Counted from the first letter of the stretch, positions 9,609-21,589 are shown. The stretch: DNA of 64,000 nucleotides from Datnioides undecimradiatus (GCA_008933995.1 WARS01000036.1:3572419-3636418); one strand, 5' to 3'. A program made the numbers and translations. Notes: generated by a model not told the origin, from the sequence alone.

Positions 9609-9779
9609 GACATCGACATCGACCCGTCCGGCGCTCATTGGACAGACGCACAATTCACAGGCTGCTGTGGATTTCAAGCGTCTCTTTTGATTTTGTGCAT
9701 TTCTCCCGTAAACATAAAGATATTTGTCTGTTTTAACAACAAAAATCAGTTAGTAAAGAGTTGGGCATTTTACATTTGA
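9609..9779 (+). CDS. Candidate terminal exon (56 codons plus stop)
   Basis: A strong acceptor (acgtttctctccttcgctcag) ends at 9608. Phase 0 then reads DIDIDPSGAHWTDAQFTG, CCGFQASLLILCISPVNIK and continues to TGA at 9777-9779. The first 50 bases are GC-richer than the surroundings and look coding, while the later part is A/T-rich and looks like ordinary intron or UTR. There is no ATG, so it would have to be spliced from upstream. No domain recognised. No partner exon could be identified. Confidence 0.2.
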   Translation, partial: DIDIDPSGAHWTDAQFTGCCGFQASLLILCISPVNIKIFVCFNNKNQLVKSWAFYI

Positions 9780-10038
9780 GGGTTGACAAGCTAAGGTTTC
9801 TGGTCAGGCCTGTCACCTTTGTCAATCTTTGAGGACTGAGGAGGCAGTTCAGAGTGTTAAGCTGCAGGTTTTGTGTCTCTGTGTGAATAAGAAACTTTTG
9901 ATCTGAAAACACTTGTTTGACATGAAAGTGATTTAAGATGTATCTGAATTGCAGACTAACCTACATGCTTTAGGGCTTTTCACACACGGAAACACACTCA
10001 TGTTGCTCTCTTTTATACTCTGGCTCAAAGTGCATTCT

Positions 10039-10068
10039 ACACACACACACACACACACACACGCACAC
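10039..10068. repeat. (CA)n microsatellite
   Basis: About 12 CA units ending in gcacac. Confidence 0.95.
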
Positions 10069-10243
10069 TAATCAGTGTTACACTTGCTGCCTCTGACCCT
10101 TATTGAAGGTTGGGTTAATGATGACTTAAACAAACAGTGTGTCTTTAGCTCCAGTCAATAGCTCTAAACAGCCACGAGTCACATCGCCCATTACAATTAG
10201 GGTGGAAATATTAGAACTGCTGCTATTGCACACAGTGTCATTA

Positions 10244-10289
10244 CGTGTGTGTTTGTGTGTGTGTGTTTGTGTGTGTGTGCACGCGTGTG
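10244..10289. repeat. Imperfect (GT)n microsatellite
   Basis: GT units broken by TTT and ending in acgcgtgtgc. Confidence 0.93.
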
Positions 10290-10564
10290 CTAATGAAGGT
10301 ATTGAAATGGTCATTAATGTGTGTGATGACTCAACACTAGGAGAGCAATTGGGTTTATGAAAAGCTCACTGCTCGCCATATTTCAGCCTTAAGCAATATA
10401 AGTGTTTATGTGTTTTCTCATTGAGTCCATTCAAAGCAGCTTCCAAAGACCTGACAGACCATAACTAATGCTCTGAAGCCAACCGGCCCACCGGGGTTAC
10501 GCTGACACGCTGGGCTCCTCATATAATGGTTCAGCCTTCCCCCACTCGGTTTCACCCAGCTTCA

Positions 10565-10880
10565 ATACAATACAAGGCCAAAAGTATGTAGACGCCGGAA
10601 TGCTGCTACAGCCTCCACCTTTCTGGTTTCAACCTTTGGACCAAGTTTTTGAATCTGGCTGCAGGAACATGCTCTGATTCAACCGTATAATCTTTAGAGA
10701 ACCATTACAGTACCACATGAACCTGGATTTGCAGATGGAGGTATGGTCATGGTGAAATCAGAAAAGTAATGCCCTAAAACTATTGCTACATTTAGAATGG
10801 CATGTTATCTGATTATGTAATGCAACATTAAGATTTCCCTTAAGTGAAACTAAGAGACCTCGACTTCAACCGTAAAAAAA
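10565..10880 (-). mobile_element. Decayed Tc1-like transposon
   Basis: The left end aggccaaaagtatgtagacg is the typical terminal sequence of a Tc1-like family common in fish. It is followed by a remnant of the 3' part of the transposase region (gctgctacagcctccacc, ggctgcaggaacatgctc) and then, after a large deletion, by gcaacattaagatttccc and gtgaaactaagagacc. The transposase would be read on the minus strand. The middle is missing and no frame survives. Members of the same family occur at 32008 and 53735. Confidence 0.7.
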
Positions 10881-11540
10881 AAGAGCACAACAGCAACAGT
10901 AATAGTTGTTTGTTCACTCTGCTCCTCCAGATGACTGATCTCTTCCTGTTGCGTGAATATTGACTGTCTGGTCTACGGAGCGAGGGCGAAACAAGAGCCA
11001 TGGATGCAAAAACCCCTGATGGTGTTCAGGTTGAACGTGGAGTGAGTTTTGGAGGCAGCATGATTACATAAAAAGTCAGTAGAACATCAGTTGACACAAA
11101 CGAACGCAGGTTTGCTCTTGAACGCTCAAAGGCAACTCTCGTTCTGTGCACTTTCATCCAAGCATCTGAAAAACCTAAATAATTTCAGGTTATATCAGAG
11201 CTGAATGATCAAGACTCATTACTCATTACAGGTACATGAGCTTCAGATTGGAGTCAGAGAGCAAAAAGATGTCTTGTTTATGTTGAACTTGTTTCTTAGC
11301 ACAGTCTTCCCTCACCTTTTCTCTGTTTCTCATATTTTTCCTTCCCTTCTTCTTCTTGTGCTCCGTGATGAATCAGCCTTGCCTCATCTGCCACTGGCTT
11401 CCCCAGTCTGATCCCGATCGCCTTCTTTACTCTCTTAAATTTACTCAGCAGTCCTCACCTTTAAATCTTGTCGCTGAACCTGAATTTGTGTTCCACTTCA
11501 GGGCGCTACAGTGGTTACAACCACGTCAAATTTCCTGAAA
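10881..11540. other. Unique non-coding sequence
   Basis: Nothing recognised. Small open frames at 11205-11538 are unremarkable. Confidence 0.55.
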
Positions 11541-11623
11541 ACAGGTTAAAAACTGGGGTGATAACAGGTTGAACAGGTTAAAAACTGGGGTGATAACAGC
11601 TTAAACAGGTTAAAAACTGGGGT
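11541..11623. repeat. 32-bp minisatellite, 2.6 copies
   Basis: Units start at 11541, 11573 and 11605 (acaggttaaaaactggggtg...), giving an exact 32-base period. Units 1 and 2 differ at three positions or fewer. Confidence 0.93.
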
Positions 11624-13364
11624 AGAGTGAGAATTCCATAATGCTGTTAGCATCTCTAATGCTAGGGTGTTGTCTGTAAAACACATCCCACTTGTACCAC
11701 CATCAATGGAAACAAAATCACAAATGTGATTACTCCACTAACATGATCACGCCAACAACATGATCAGAAATGTGAGCTGGAGTTACAGCAGCATCGACAG
11801 AGGAGATTGTTTCATCTCAAATATCATACAAAATATAAACAATATGCAATAAGCTGCACTCAGATGCAGGTGTGTTGGCTCTGTATTATCACAGGCGCAA
11901 TATCAGACCTTGAGACAGGGCGCATTGTGGTTGCAGGTGATGTGTAATTCATGGTGCTATCAGGAGCTGCAAAGCATTCTTTAAATTCACCCCTGAACGT
12001 GAAAAGGTCATTTCACACAAACTGAGAAAGACATAACTTTCCTAACCACGCTGACAATTTGGCTTTGTGTAATTTGTTTTGTGTCGTATCTGCTGCTGGG
12101 ATTCCTGCATCTACCTCAGCGCACTGGGGGTAAATGAAATTCATTTCTTGCTTAAGCAAGTTAGATTTCAAACACTCAACAGCAGCATGTGATTCCAGAA
12201 ACGATGTCCTATTTATAGTGAAAAAGCTGCTGAGCGAGGTTTGTAGATTATTCTGAGTAAATGGAACATTGTCTCCGGACGGAGAAAACATTGCTGCTCA
12301 GTTTTAAATGCCATTTTAAATCATCTGATCGTAACAAACAAAACTCCACTTATTTCCATTGTGATGGGGAAGTGGCAGAAGTCTCTGGGAGGGTTATCAG
12401 AAAACCATAAACGACAAATAAAACTGAAAGTACAGTATTTGCATGACTGAAAAAACTCTGAGGCTAAGTGGTAAAATGTGTTTTTTTGGTGTGATTCGAG
12501 AAGCCCTTGAAGGAAATCTCTACATCTGTGTGTGTGGATGTGATAAAGCTGCAGAGTTGGAACGGTCTCAGTGCACCCAGTGTTTACTTGGCCTCCATTA
12601 TCTTTTATTTGTAGGCTGATAGTGTCTCTTGGCAGGGAGTAAACGGGCTGTAAATCAGAAATGTATTTGTGCATGGGTATGAGGGAATTCAGACGTGCAC
12701 AAACACAAGCATAAATATGCAGGTGAGGAGCACAAATTCTGTCAAGCTCTCTCTCCGCTTTATTTTCCAGTGAAAATCGGGGGAAAAGGCTTGAAAACAA
12801 TTAGCCTGATGCGTCCATTAGCTGTGCAGAACGTGAACACAAACCCACCATGTGAATATGCACATTAGAGAATCAGCCATGGGAAGCTTCACTCCTCAGC
12901 ACATTTGAATATGCAAATATTTCCCGGCACAAAAAGCCTTGACAAGCTGTTATTACATGATTCCTGTGGGTGCAGACACAACAGCCTGAAAATATATTAT
13001 AGGAGGCAGAACAAGAGAGGGGAGAGTAGCCCGAGACAGTTGCCGGGGAGATGAGCGCATGTTGACTGCGCGCACGCATTTGTGGGTGCTTGGATGTGTG
13101 TTTGTGTGCATCCACAGTGGGATGGGATGATGCCGGTGGTGCTTCTTTCCCACTCACCGGAATATGAGACGTGCCCGGTCATGCTGGTTATGTAGGGGCT
13201 CGTCACAGAGGGCATCAAAGAATTCATGGAAATAAATCCTGCTCACAGCGCCAAACAGCAGGGCGCTCTAACTCTCATTCACAATGTTCAAAGTTGCCCT
13301 AACTAACAACTTTGCAAATAAAAGTATGAATGAGTAGCAGTTATAATGGCTTTAGATGACAATA
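11624..13364. other. Unique non-coding sequence
   Basis: No known repeat. A 159-codon minus-strand frame at 12321-12800 has no domain and includes microsatellite-like His-Thr runs. The 12840-12960 part, with octamer-like words (gaatatgcaaatat), could be a regulatory element. Confidence 0.5.
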
Positions 13365-13472
13365 CCATCCATCCATCCATTCAGGTTCTATGACTGCTTA
13401 TCACTTTCGGGGTCATGGTGAGCAGCAGTTCCAGCAGTCATTGGGTGGAAGGCGGCTACACCCAGGACAGAT
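13365..13472 (-). mobile_element. 5'-truncated LINE insertion with target-site duplication
   Basis: Minus strand: gcctt(c/t)cacccaatgactgctgg, then 'ataagcagtcatagaac' and a tail of GGAT units (plus strand catccatccatccattc at the left edge). This is the 3' end of a LINE family common in fish, where 'ataagcggtatagaaaatgg' leads into a GGAT tail. It is flanked by near-identical 14-15-bp copies: cttTAGATGACAATAC at 13350-13365 and cttaaatgacaatac at 13473-13487. Truncation plus long duplication is the mark of target-primed reverse transcription. Confidence 0.85.
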
Positions 13473-14002
13473 CTTAAATGACAATACGGTTTTTCAAAAT
13501 GAAGCTAACAGCTAATACGGCTGATATTCCATTTCAAGGCCAGTTCTAGCAGTTAACAACACTAATGTTAAGCAGAATGTAATCAGTTTCTCTTTTCCCC
13601 CCACGTTACATTGCACACTGTACTGTACTGAGTCTGCTTAGTCAGAGGTTTCTAATGTCTGTAAAGTAAAGCATTACTCAAAGTGTCATACCAATCATTT
13701 TGAAATCTGAGTCATCCAGTGTCAGTAAAAAACAAGCTGCAAAGTCTACACACGACCTCTGTGAGTCACGAGTTGAGTCACTAACTCATCTTTATTTTAT
13801 TGATACAGAGTAAAAAGCAATACACTAAATGTGTCTGCATGATGGTGACCACAAATGGCAGACAAACACAGCGGTTTAGTCTGACCACCCCATCGTCCCC
13901 TGTTCCTGGTTTTGTGAGGATGTAAGTACGCATATTCAGAACTGGTGCATCTCCATCGTGTGAGCTGGGTGATGTTGACAATCACGCCTGTTACGCCATT
14001 TC
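13473..14002. other. Unique non-coding sequence
   Basis: Nothing recognised. Confidence 0.55.
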
Positions 14003-14473
14003 TGTCATGGTTTTGAGTTTCTGTTGTTGCTTTTTGGTACTTCCTGTTTTATTTTGAAAGGTTTCTCCCTCTTGTCTCTCCGTTTGCTTGTTTTCTGTGT
14101 TTAATTGGTTCACTGATTTCACCTGTGTCTCGTTTGCCTTCACTCCCCAGTCTATATATGTTGTGTCACTGCCTTTGTTCTCTGTTGGCTGGCTGTGTTG
14201 TCCATGTGCCTAGCTTCAGAGTTTTTCCTAGCGGTTTGCCTTGTCTTCCCTCGCATGTTTGGATTTCTGGTTTTTGTGGACGGTTGCCTGATAAACGGCC
14301 TTTGTCTCTTGGTTTTGTTTGCATGTTTTGGACTGAATACCTTTTTTAGACCCTGCCTGCCTTCACCACCCATAAGCCTATTGTTAATAAACTCTTTGCC
14401 TATCTCTGCTCCACATCTCTGCTTGGAGTAGGGTCCATCTCCTCGAGTTTCCCTGTGCAGCACAGCCTTGTCA
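14003..14473 (+). mobile_element. LTR-like element, copy C (solo LTR)
   Basis: It starts tgtcatggttttgag and ends ccttgtca, with flanks atttc (13998-14002) and gtttc (14474-14478), a 4/5 match. A TATA box (tctatatatg, 14151-14160) and a polyadenylation signal AATAAA (14386-14391) lie in the order expected of U3-R-U5. It is longer than the other copies (471 versus about 350-390 bases). Frames on both strands inside it are chance. Confidence 0.82.
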
Positions 14474-15139
14474 GTTTCATTGCTGCTGCTCACTATGTCA
14501 ACAGCCACGGTGCACTATACGTCGCAGTTGAGTGGTTACAGGTACGAGAAACCACACCCAGCAGGTGGACAAAGATCAGTTTATGTTAATGTAAAGCCAA
14601 AAATAGATAAAAATGTATCTCTGTCTTTCTGGAAAAAACACAATGAGAGACTGACCAGGCGCTTTTATCATGCCACCTCTAAATGTGTTGTATAAATAAA
14701 GATTACTCAGTAAATTTGGATTATTTTATGTGAAAATGTGCAAAGTTTGTTATATATGTGACTTGATAATGCCACGAAGTTACTATTTGTTTAGTATTGG
14801 TAGGTTTTAGCCCACAGCACCCAGTCTTTTTGTTATTTACATTTTTTGGAGTAAATACTCAGAGTCCAGTCTTTCAACTCTGTGTGTGTCGACTGCACTC
14901 GAGCCTCCTTAGCGAGCCGGGGCGAGGAAATCGGACAGCAGTGAAGGTCAAATGATAATTTGGAGGAAGAAGCAACAATGAGAGAAGGGAAATGAGTACA
15001 CCTCCCATTTCCTGGTCATTTTGTAAAGGTCAGGGGGAAATGTTAAAAATCTACAGGGAATGAGAAACTGCAAATGACAGTGGTAGAAAAAAAACCCCCC
15101 CACTGAATTTGGCGACGTGTTACTCTGCCAAAGCTCTAA
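14474..15139. other. Unique non-coding sequence
   Basis: Nothing recognised. Confidence 0.55.
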
Positions 15140-15193
15140 CCTCTGTTTAACTGTTGGCCTTGGTTATGTGGACTTTTAAACTCTTTTTCCCAG

Positions 15194-15382
15194 GGTCAAG
15201 TCGCTGAAGATCAGCATGGATCTGATGATCAGATTCCTGGATCAGTTCTTATCGAATGTGTTCCCACATGCTGTTGCCGTGACATTGAACAGGTCAAAGA
15301 GTTTGAACCACAAACTTTACACAAAAGGTACAAGTTAAATGATAAAGCTGTGGTTAAAACCAGCAGGTGTAAATTTGTGTAG
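15194..15382 (+). CDS. Candidate exon or chance frame, two frames open
   Basis: The acceptor (cttttaaactctttttcccag) ends at 15193. From 15194, phase 0 reads GQVAEDQHGSDDQIPGSV, then LIECVPTCCCRDIEQVKEF and stops at 15380-15382. A second frame (VKSLKISMDLMIRFLDQF...) is open over the first 140 bases up to a possible donor, AAAAG|GTACAA, at about 15331. Dual openness makes neither reading strong. No domain recognised. Confidence 0.15.
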   Translation, partial: GQVAEDQHGSDDQIPGSVLIECVPTCCCRDIEQVKEFEPQTLHKRYKLNDKAVVKTSRCKFV

Positions 15383-18300
15383 CAAATATTGCTCATCTGT
15401 CAAAAATCTATCTCAGATGATTAGAGTCACAGTTTGGGCTTCAGATACCAGCCCCTAAAGATCACAGGTTTAAGCTCCAGCTTTGTTTGTTAGTTTGATT
15501 CAGGAGTTGATGTGAGCTCCAGGCAGGCGAATGAAAGAATGTGTTGCACCTTTTAGTTTCACACTGAAGTAACTCCCTAGCAGGGCAGCTAAAAAGCAAA
15601 GCAAATAACCAAGCCTTAGAGAAAACATATTTGTTAAGAAGCAACTTAGAGCTAATTCCCAAATGAGAGCATTTTGACGTTGTGCAACGAGACGTGCGCA
15701 AAACTCCAAAAGGTGAAGAAGCTTCAGGTAGCCAGCTCAGAGCCTGTGAAGTGCTCTGAAGTGCGTCGAAGGAACGCTCAACCTCGCAAGGTCACTTTTT
15801 GATTTATTGCCGGTTACATGCGTCTCAGAGTTTTCCATATTAATGACCAGCATTATGTTAATGGTGTCCATAAAAGAATTACTGAGCTCTGCAGGTGTCC
15901 ATCCACAGCTACTTCAACAACCTTCATCGTCATGCGTACGACTCCCGTGAGCAAAGAGCTCATGAAATGTGTTCAGCATGGGCGGACAACTATTACGATT
16001 GTTGGGCTACTTATTAATATGATTTGTATATTATTAACAAAGATCATAGTTTATTGAAACCTTGAAAAAGATGAGCCACTGAAGCCTAACAAGAACACTG
16101 TAAATGATGCTCTACACAGCTGTTGTAGTGAACATAATGAACCATGTCGTGGCTTTGAACGGTAAAATACATTCATAGTTTCTTCATCGAATTTGGATAA
16201 CATGATATCAGTATGGTTGATTGCATTTAGGTTTCAATCCAGAGCTTTACTTTACTCTTACAGGGCTTTCTATCTGTCTCTACAGCCCCTCTTCAACACA
16301 ACTCGTCACCCACTATTGTGTCTGTGAAAGAAATTGCTGTACCCCAGCTGAGGGACAGGGCCCACAGAGGCTTATCCTTCAGAGAGCAGAAGGCCTCAGC
16401 TGGACATCTCCTTCCTCTAATAACGTGGTCTAACCTCACAAAGGCCGTTTAAGCAGCCTCTGCCAAATTATAAAGTCAAACATTTCAGAAATCTTCAGAG
16501 TGGGTAACTGTAAGTTATGATGGTAAATTGTGTGTATTTAACATATTTAAACATATCCAGCCACTAAAAAATCAGGTCTGAGAGAGCCAAGAGCTGCTAC
16601 AGCAGGTACTGATGGATTAAACAGCAGAAGTGAGAGCAGCTGCAGTGGCTGTATATTTTTGGTCTAACTGCATAACAAATTTTTGATGAAAAAAAAAAAA
16701 AGAAAAGCTGAATAGAAATGAATTAAAAAAAAAAAAAATCTTTTCAGTCACTCAGACATTCCCAGTGAACACTCTGACCTGACCTCTAGAGAGTGAAACG
16801 GCCAAATGTCAAGTAACAATAGAAGGAGAGCGATACAAAATGCCTCACACAATAGAAAAAAAGGACATGAATAGGCTCCTGGTTTCATTTCCACTGGCCT
16901 GAAAGGTCAAGAAGCACTTAATATATGTTCCCAGGTGTCAGAATAGACTTACATGTGATAAATATTTGAAAATACTGCCACTGTATCCACAACCTGATGC
17001 TGCGTACACACCTGCGCCGAGACACGCACAGGCCCATTCAGCTGGATGGTTAAATGTCATTACAGCTGACAGTCTAAGTGGGCAGAAGGGCAGCCAGTCA
17101 TTTTCTGAAGGGTGCTCACACTGAAGTGCGTGATGGGTGTTAACAGACTTCACATCACCATCAGTCCAGCTCTACAAACAGAGGGACGCCGGGGTAACAC
17201 AACAGGCTCCGCTGTGGGTTTTAGTATTAGAAGAGAGTAAAAAGAGTTGTGTTGGATCGAGGATTGTGAATAGTGAAACGGAAACGGAGACGGAGCTTTG
17301 GCGCTTTCACACATTTGAAAATCAATCTTTCCTTTCACCTTTGTCTTTCTGTGTGCACTTTTATTACTTTAACACCTTAAAATATGTATGAAGAAAACAC
17401 CCACATTCACAGTCTGAGAGCTGTGCTCAGGCAGAATAAGGTGAGCTGAGGTGTTACTGAATAGAGAAGCAGGTTGGCTGCCATTGAGCTGGAATAGGCT
17501 GGGTGACTGACATGCCCAATGAGATGGAGGACTCTGAAAACATGGCTGGGTTACTGGCATGAAGCAGGTAGAAGAGTGAATATCAGACTGACTCAGCATC
17601 ACACCATCGTGACTTACAGGGACGTCGATGTTATTGGTTACATTGATGCTCTTTTCACTGTGACAAGTCAAAATAGCTGCTGCGGCAAAGGCAGGTACAC
17701 TGTGGCAAATACAAGACAGCTGGAGCTGTTACAGGTGATCAAGGTGATGCAGGACAGCTGGAGAGTTAAGACTCAATGTAACTAGAAAGAGGCCTTCAGA
17801 GGTTAAAGGATAACTTTAACCCACTTTACTTTGATGATCTGAGCTTCTTCATCATCTTCTTCGAGCTCGAGCTTCTACGAGCTTTAGCCATACATTAGTT
17901 TACTCAACACAGAGAAGACCATGAAGTTCTTCTGGCTCTGCTGACAGGAAGAGAATGTATAAAATATCCGCAGACCATTTAACACGAGAACAAATTGCTC
18001 ACGTCGTTTGCACTTTTCCCTTCACACGCGCTGACAAGAGCAGGCAGTGCTCAGTTCTGTTTTAACTAATTTAACCTTCGTTTGACTGGTGTAGGTTGTA
18101 CAGAATTGAAAAGTGTCTCTGTTAAAGGGCAACCTGCATAATGCATCTCGGTGAAACTCCTTTGGGGATGATTTAATGGCAGCAAACAGCAAACACAACA
18201 AAACGAGGAGGGTAACGCCACCCCCACCACCCCCAGCACTACGTCCGCAGCTCCTTAATTTGATCCCGACGTCGCAAACAAACTTCCCCGCCATTCTGTT

Positions 18301-18392
18301 CAGCCTGTAGCCAAATCAAAAAGTTCCACATCATTAACAGCTGAAGGTTGCTATACTGTTAATGAGAGGCCCAATTAGCCTCTACTAAAACA
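15383..18392. other. Unique non-coding sequence
   Basis: No gene. Short A runs at 16689 and 16724. The small frames on both strands show no domain. No recognised interspersed repeat. Confidence 0.55.
16688..16738. repeat. Two A-rich runs
   Basis: Twelve A at about 16689 and about 13 A at about 16725, broken by mixed sequence. Confidence 0.85.
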
Positions 18393-18422
18393 AAGAGAGA
18401 GGGAGAGAGAGAGAGAGAGAGA
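18393..18422. repeat. (GA)n microsatellite
   Basis: About 14 GA units with one ggg interruption. Confidence 0.95.
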
Positions 18423-18542
18423 CTCGCAGGAATAGCTTCCCTCCAGTATGAAATGTGTTGACCCATTGCCGGGTTCGCTCAGAGCACACGATGAGAGAGA
18501 GAGAAGAATGCATGGAATAGAACAGAGCAAGGGTTAGCACGT

Positions 18543-18556
18543 GTTGTCATGGCAAT
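18543..18556. promoter_or_regulatory. X-box-like RFX site
   Basis: gttgtcatggcaat, close to the RFX consensus GTTGCCATGGCAAC. Motif match only. Confidence 0.35.
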
Positions 18557-19856
18557 CAGCTGTCCAAGAGTTTTCAAATATACTGTTGATATGCAGTGAA
18601 TAAAAGGAAAAAGTGTCTTATAGGTTACACTCCAACTGGTGCACCTTTTTTTTTTTTTTCCCTGGAGCTTGTTTGTTTCACAGCTCAGTGACCAAGCCGG
18701 GGTGACAACAACAAAAGACACGCGTCCAGGCTTTTAGATGAAAAGGAGCCATTAGCTAGAAAGCTAATGTCTGCCGTGGTTCAAAGTCAGGGGCTTTATC
18801 CTTTGTGTTTGACTGTTGTGTGTAATGTCTGGATGTAAGTGTCAGCCTCAGCCAGTCACTGACAGGTGCTGTTTACTAAAGTATGCAAATACAGGTTTGA
18901 TCAAAGGATTTGATTGGCTATAGGTAATAGACACAACAACAAACTGCATATATGCACAAATATTAAAATGTGCCCAATATTAGACATATGGTTAACTGCA
19001 GCCCAAACAGCTGGCTTAGTATGTAACATGCATAGGTAGAGTTAATGATTTCATAATTAGTTTTTAATTACTAAACTAAAAATTGAGTCAAGAAACAAAA
19101 ATACTGAGGGACAAACAAACAAACAACAACAAAACCACAAATAACATGACTAAAATCAGATACAGTGAGGTCCTAAATGTAATACAGTAAGAGTTTTGGT
19201 TAGTGTGGTGGTGCAAGTCTTGTAGACAATATATATTTAAGTCATGTGTGACATTGGAAGTGCATAGAATCATGTGGAGAATGGCTGCACATTGAATATA
19301 AACATATAGTAACGCATGCATATGAAGTGTCGCAGTTGGCTTGTTGACCTGTTGCTGACATATTCATACGTCCTCTTAAGGTTCTTGAGAACTTCTGGCT
19401 CTTTCAAACCATTTCTATTATACGTATTAAACGACTGTGCTTTTCGATAAGTCTCATCGACTTGTAGAGCCAGAATCTACTGTATCGTGCAACACGGTGT
19501 TTGTGTTCAGGTGGATATCAGTCACTGGTAAACACATCGCATGAGCCGATCCAAGGAAAAAAGCCACAGCAGGATGTAAATAATAAAAGCTAGGGGGCAC
19601 AGAGACTTGGTTCCCTCTGTGCCTCCAGCCATCACTGAAAACACCTCGCCTTCACCACAAGGCTATTACATGTACGATTTATAGGCATCATGGAATAATT
19701 TTGTTGAAATTAGAGACCAGGGGCATTGTGAGAATGGGATAAAAAGGGCTGGACTGCAACTTCAGCCCAAGGCTTTTGTGCTTGCCTCATGTTGTGACAG
19801 GTCACGCATCGCAAAAATACAAATTGCTCTGCTTCACTGTGGATGCCTCTTTAAAC

Positions 19857-19882
19857 ACACGCACACACACACACACGCATAC
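19857..19882. repeat. Short (CA)n microsatellite
   Basis: acacacgcacacacacacac. Confidence 0.92.
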
Positions 19883-20346
19883 AGGTGCAAACACTGGCAC
19901 ATACTGGCACATTGACACCAAACAGCAGTTCGCAGACTCACCCCGGCACTGCCCTTCCTCTGATGTTGCTCGTTCGCTGCTGTTGCTTTTGCCTAGGACT
20001 GGTTTAGATGCAAATTACTGCTGGCAAACATGGAAATTTCCAGATTTACAAGCTGGGGGGGTCCACCTGAACGCACCATTAGTTTGGATGTTTGTAGGAG
20101 GAGAGGCAGATCCAGCCCTCTGGCCTTCAGTCCTCTGAGGGAACCATCTTCATAGCCCTTGTAGAGTGATATAACACAGCCGACATCAGTGAACCCTGTG
20201 AGGGACGTCCACCCCCGGCTTGATCATCACTTCACTTAAGTTCATTTCATTATTCAGTCTGACATGTGAGCCCTTTTCCATTTGGGAGGGGGACTTTTTT
20301 TTTGTTTTTACCATCACCAAGGCTATTTTCCATTGACACAGGAGCT

Positions 20347-20360
20347 GTAGCCGTGGTAAC
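20347..20360. promoter_or_regulatory. X-box-like RFX site
   Basis: gtagccgtggtaac, two differences from an RFX palindrome. Motif match only. Confidence 0.25.
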
Positions 20361-20567
20361 TAGGACTGATGAAGGTTTTAATGATGACTGAGGAAACAGA
20401 TCATTTCAAGAGTTCTGATTTCTGTATGTTGAAACACAGCTGCACCGGTCTCATCCGCCCTCATCACCATCTTCATTCATTCATTTTTCCTGATTTCTGA
20501 TTGGACAGTTTTTTTCTCCAGCTGGACTAAACAGACATCCTATGAACCCGTGGTAGATGCATGACGC

Positions 20568-21046
20568 AGATGTAACTAAGTATATTCATTCAAGTAATTG
20601 GAGTTACAGTTTATGCAACTCTATACTACATTTCACTGGCAACTGAATACATTTGAATGTGTCTAGTAATCTAAAAACCAAAGGGTTTCTTTCTTCTTAT
20701 ACTTAAATTACAGTATTTATAAACTGTCAGGATTAGCTAAAAATGCTAAAAAATGCACGTATCAGGAGATTTGTGGTTCTCACAGGACGGCATCACCATA
20801 AACATATGGCTGTCTTAAATAAAACAATGCACTGGTGTCGAATAAAATTGCCAACAGTATATAAAGTAGTTTAAATAAGCTCAGATTAAAGCAGATGATA
20901 TTAATTATATATTCGATAGTAATTCAAAAATACCAGATTTAGTAGAAATACGCTGACCACTTTACTACTCTACTACACTTAAATACTTGAGTAAGGACTT
21001 TTACTTGCAGCTGAGTATCTGGATCTGAATACTTCTTCAACCACTA
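20568..21046 (+). mobile_element. MITE-like 'aagtacttt' palindromic element
   Basis: The left end agatgtaactaagtatattcattcaag and the right end cttgagtaaggacttttact... ctgaatacttcttcaaccac are partly reverse complementary. Interior blocks (ccaacagtatataaagtagt, ctactctactacactta) match a non-autonomous element common in percomorphs. There is no coding region. A decayed relative is at 6305. Confidence 0.75.
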
Positions 21047-21589
21047 CAAACAGCACAACAGTTAACCTGTTTTAATAACTGGACAAATTGGTAATTTGGA
21101 TGACGGTTGACAGTTGTGCAGCCAGGCTAGTCCAATTAGGAATTGCATGTCACTGTTGATTTGTATTTAATATTCAGGACAGCGCAAAAAAAACAAAAAA
21201 TCCAAAATATCACAGACAATGTGGTTTGTTTGTGTGTATAAGCTGAATAATGTATGTGTAGTCCTTTCTCCAGTTGTACCTCAGTTAACCATTACACTGG
21301 CTCTATTCGTGAAACATAACGTAGTGAAGACATGTTGGAAGAGTGGTCATAAGATGAAGGTGCAGGGTGAGCCGGGTTCATTTTTTATAAGGAGTCTATT
21401 TCTCCAAGCTTCGTCTCTGTCGAGAGATTGACCATCTGAAACACTGTGTTTGGAGGTGCGATCAGGGCTCCATTAGAGCAGCAGTGGAGGGAGAGAGAGA
21501 GAATGAAAGAGACAAAGCACCATTATTTTACACCCCTGGGTCAATGTCAGAGAGAGCTGCTGGCAAATTAAAGAAGAAGAAAGAGGGGC
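21047..21589. other. Unique non-coding sequence
   Basis: Nothing recognised. Confidence 0.5.

Larger units (their letters stand above)
9780..10564. other. Unique sequence with two microsatellites
   Basis: Holds the CA tract at 10039 and the GT tract at 10244. Otherwise nothing recognised. Confidence 0.55.
18423..20567. other. Unique non-coding sequence
   Basis: Contains an X-box-like site at 18543, a T run at about 18648-18659 and a short CA tract at 19857. A 10-bp exact inverted repeat (ttctggctct 19393-19402 with agagccagaa 19466-19475) spans 63 bases. Another 9-bp inverted repeat is ggcacagag (19596-19604) with ctctgtgcc (19615-19623). No gene recognised. Confidence 0.55.

Noticed and set aside
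12321-12800. 159-codon minus-strand frame
   Set aside because: No domain, codon bias or splice partner; includes low-complexity segments.
14152-14508. 118-codon minus-strand frame
   Set aside because: Antisense to the LTR copy.
18022-18294. Minus-strand frame with a hydrophobic stretch then Cys-containing tail, resembling a secreted peptide
   Set aside because: Signal-like segment is preceded by a poly-Gly run and 15 or so other residues; likely chance.
19393-19475. Possible pre-miRNA hairpin from a 10-bp inverted repeat
   Set aside because: The 63-base interior does not pair; no miRNA seed recognised.
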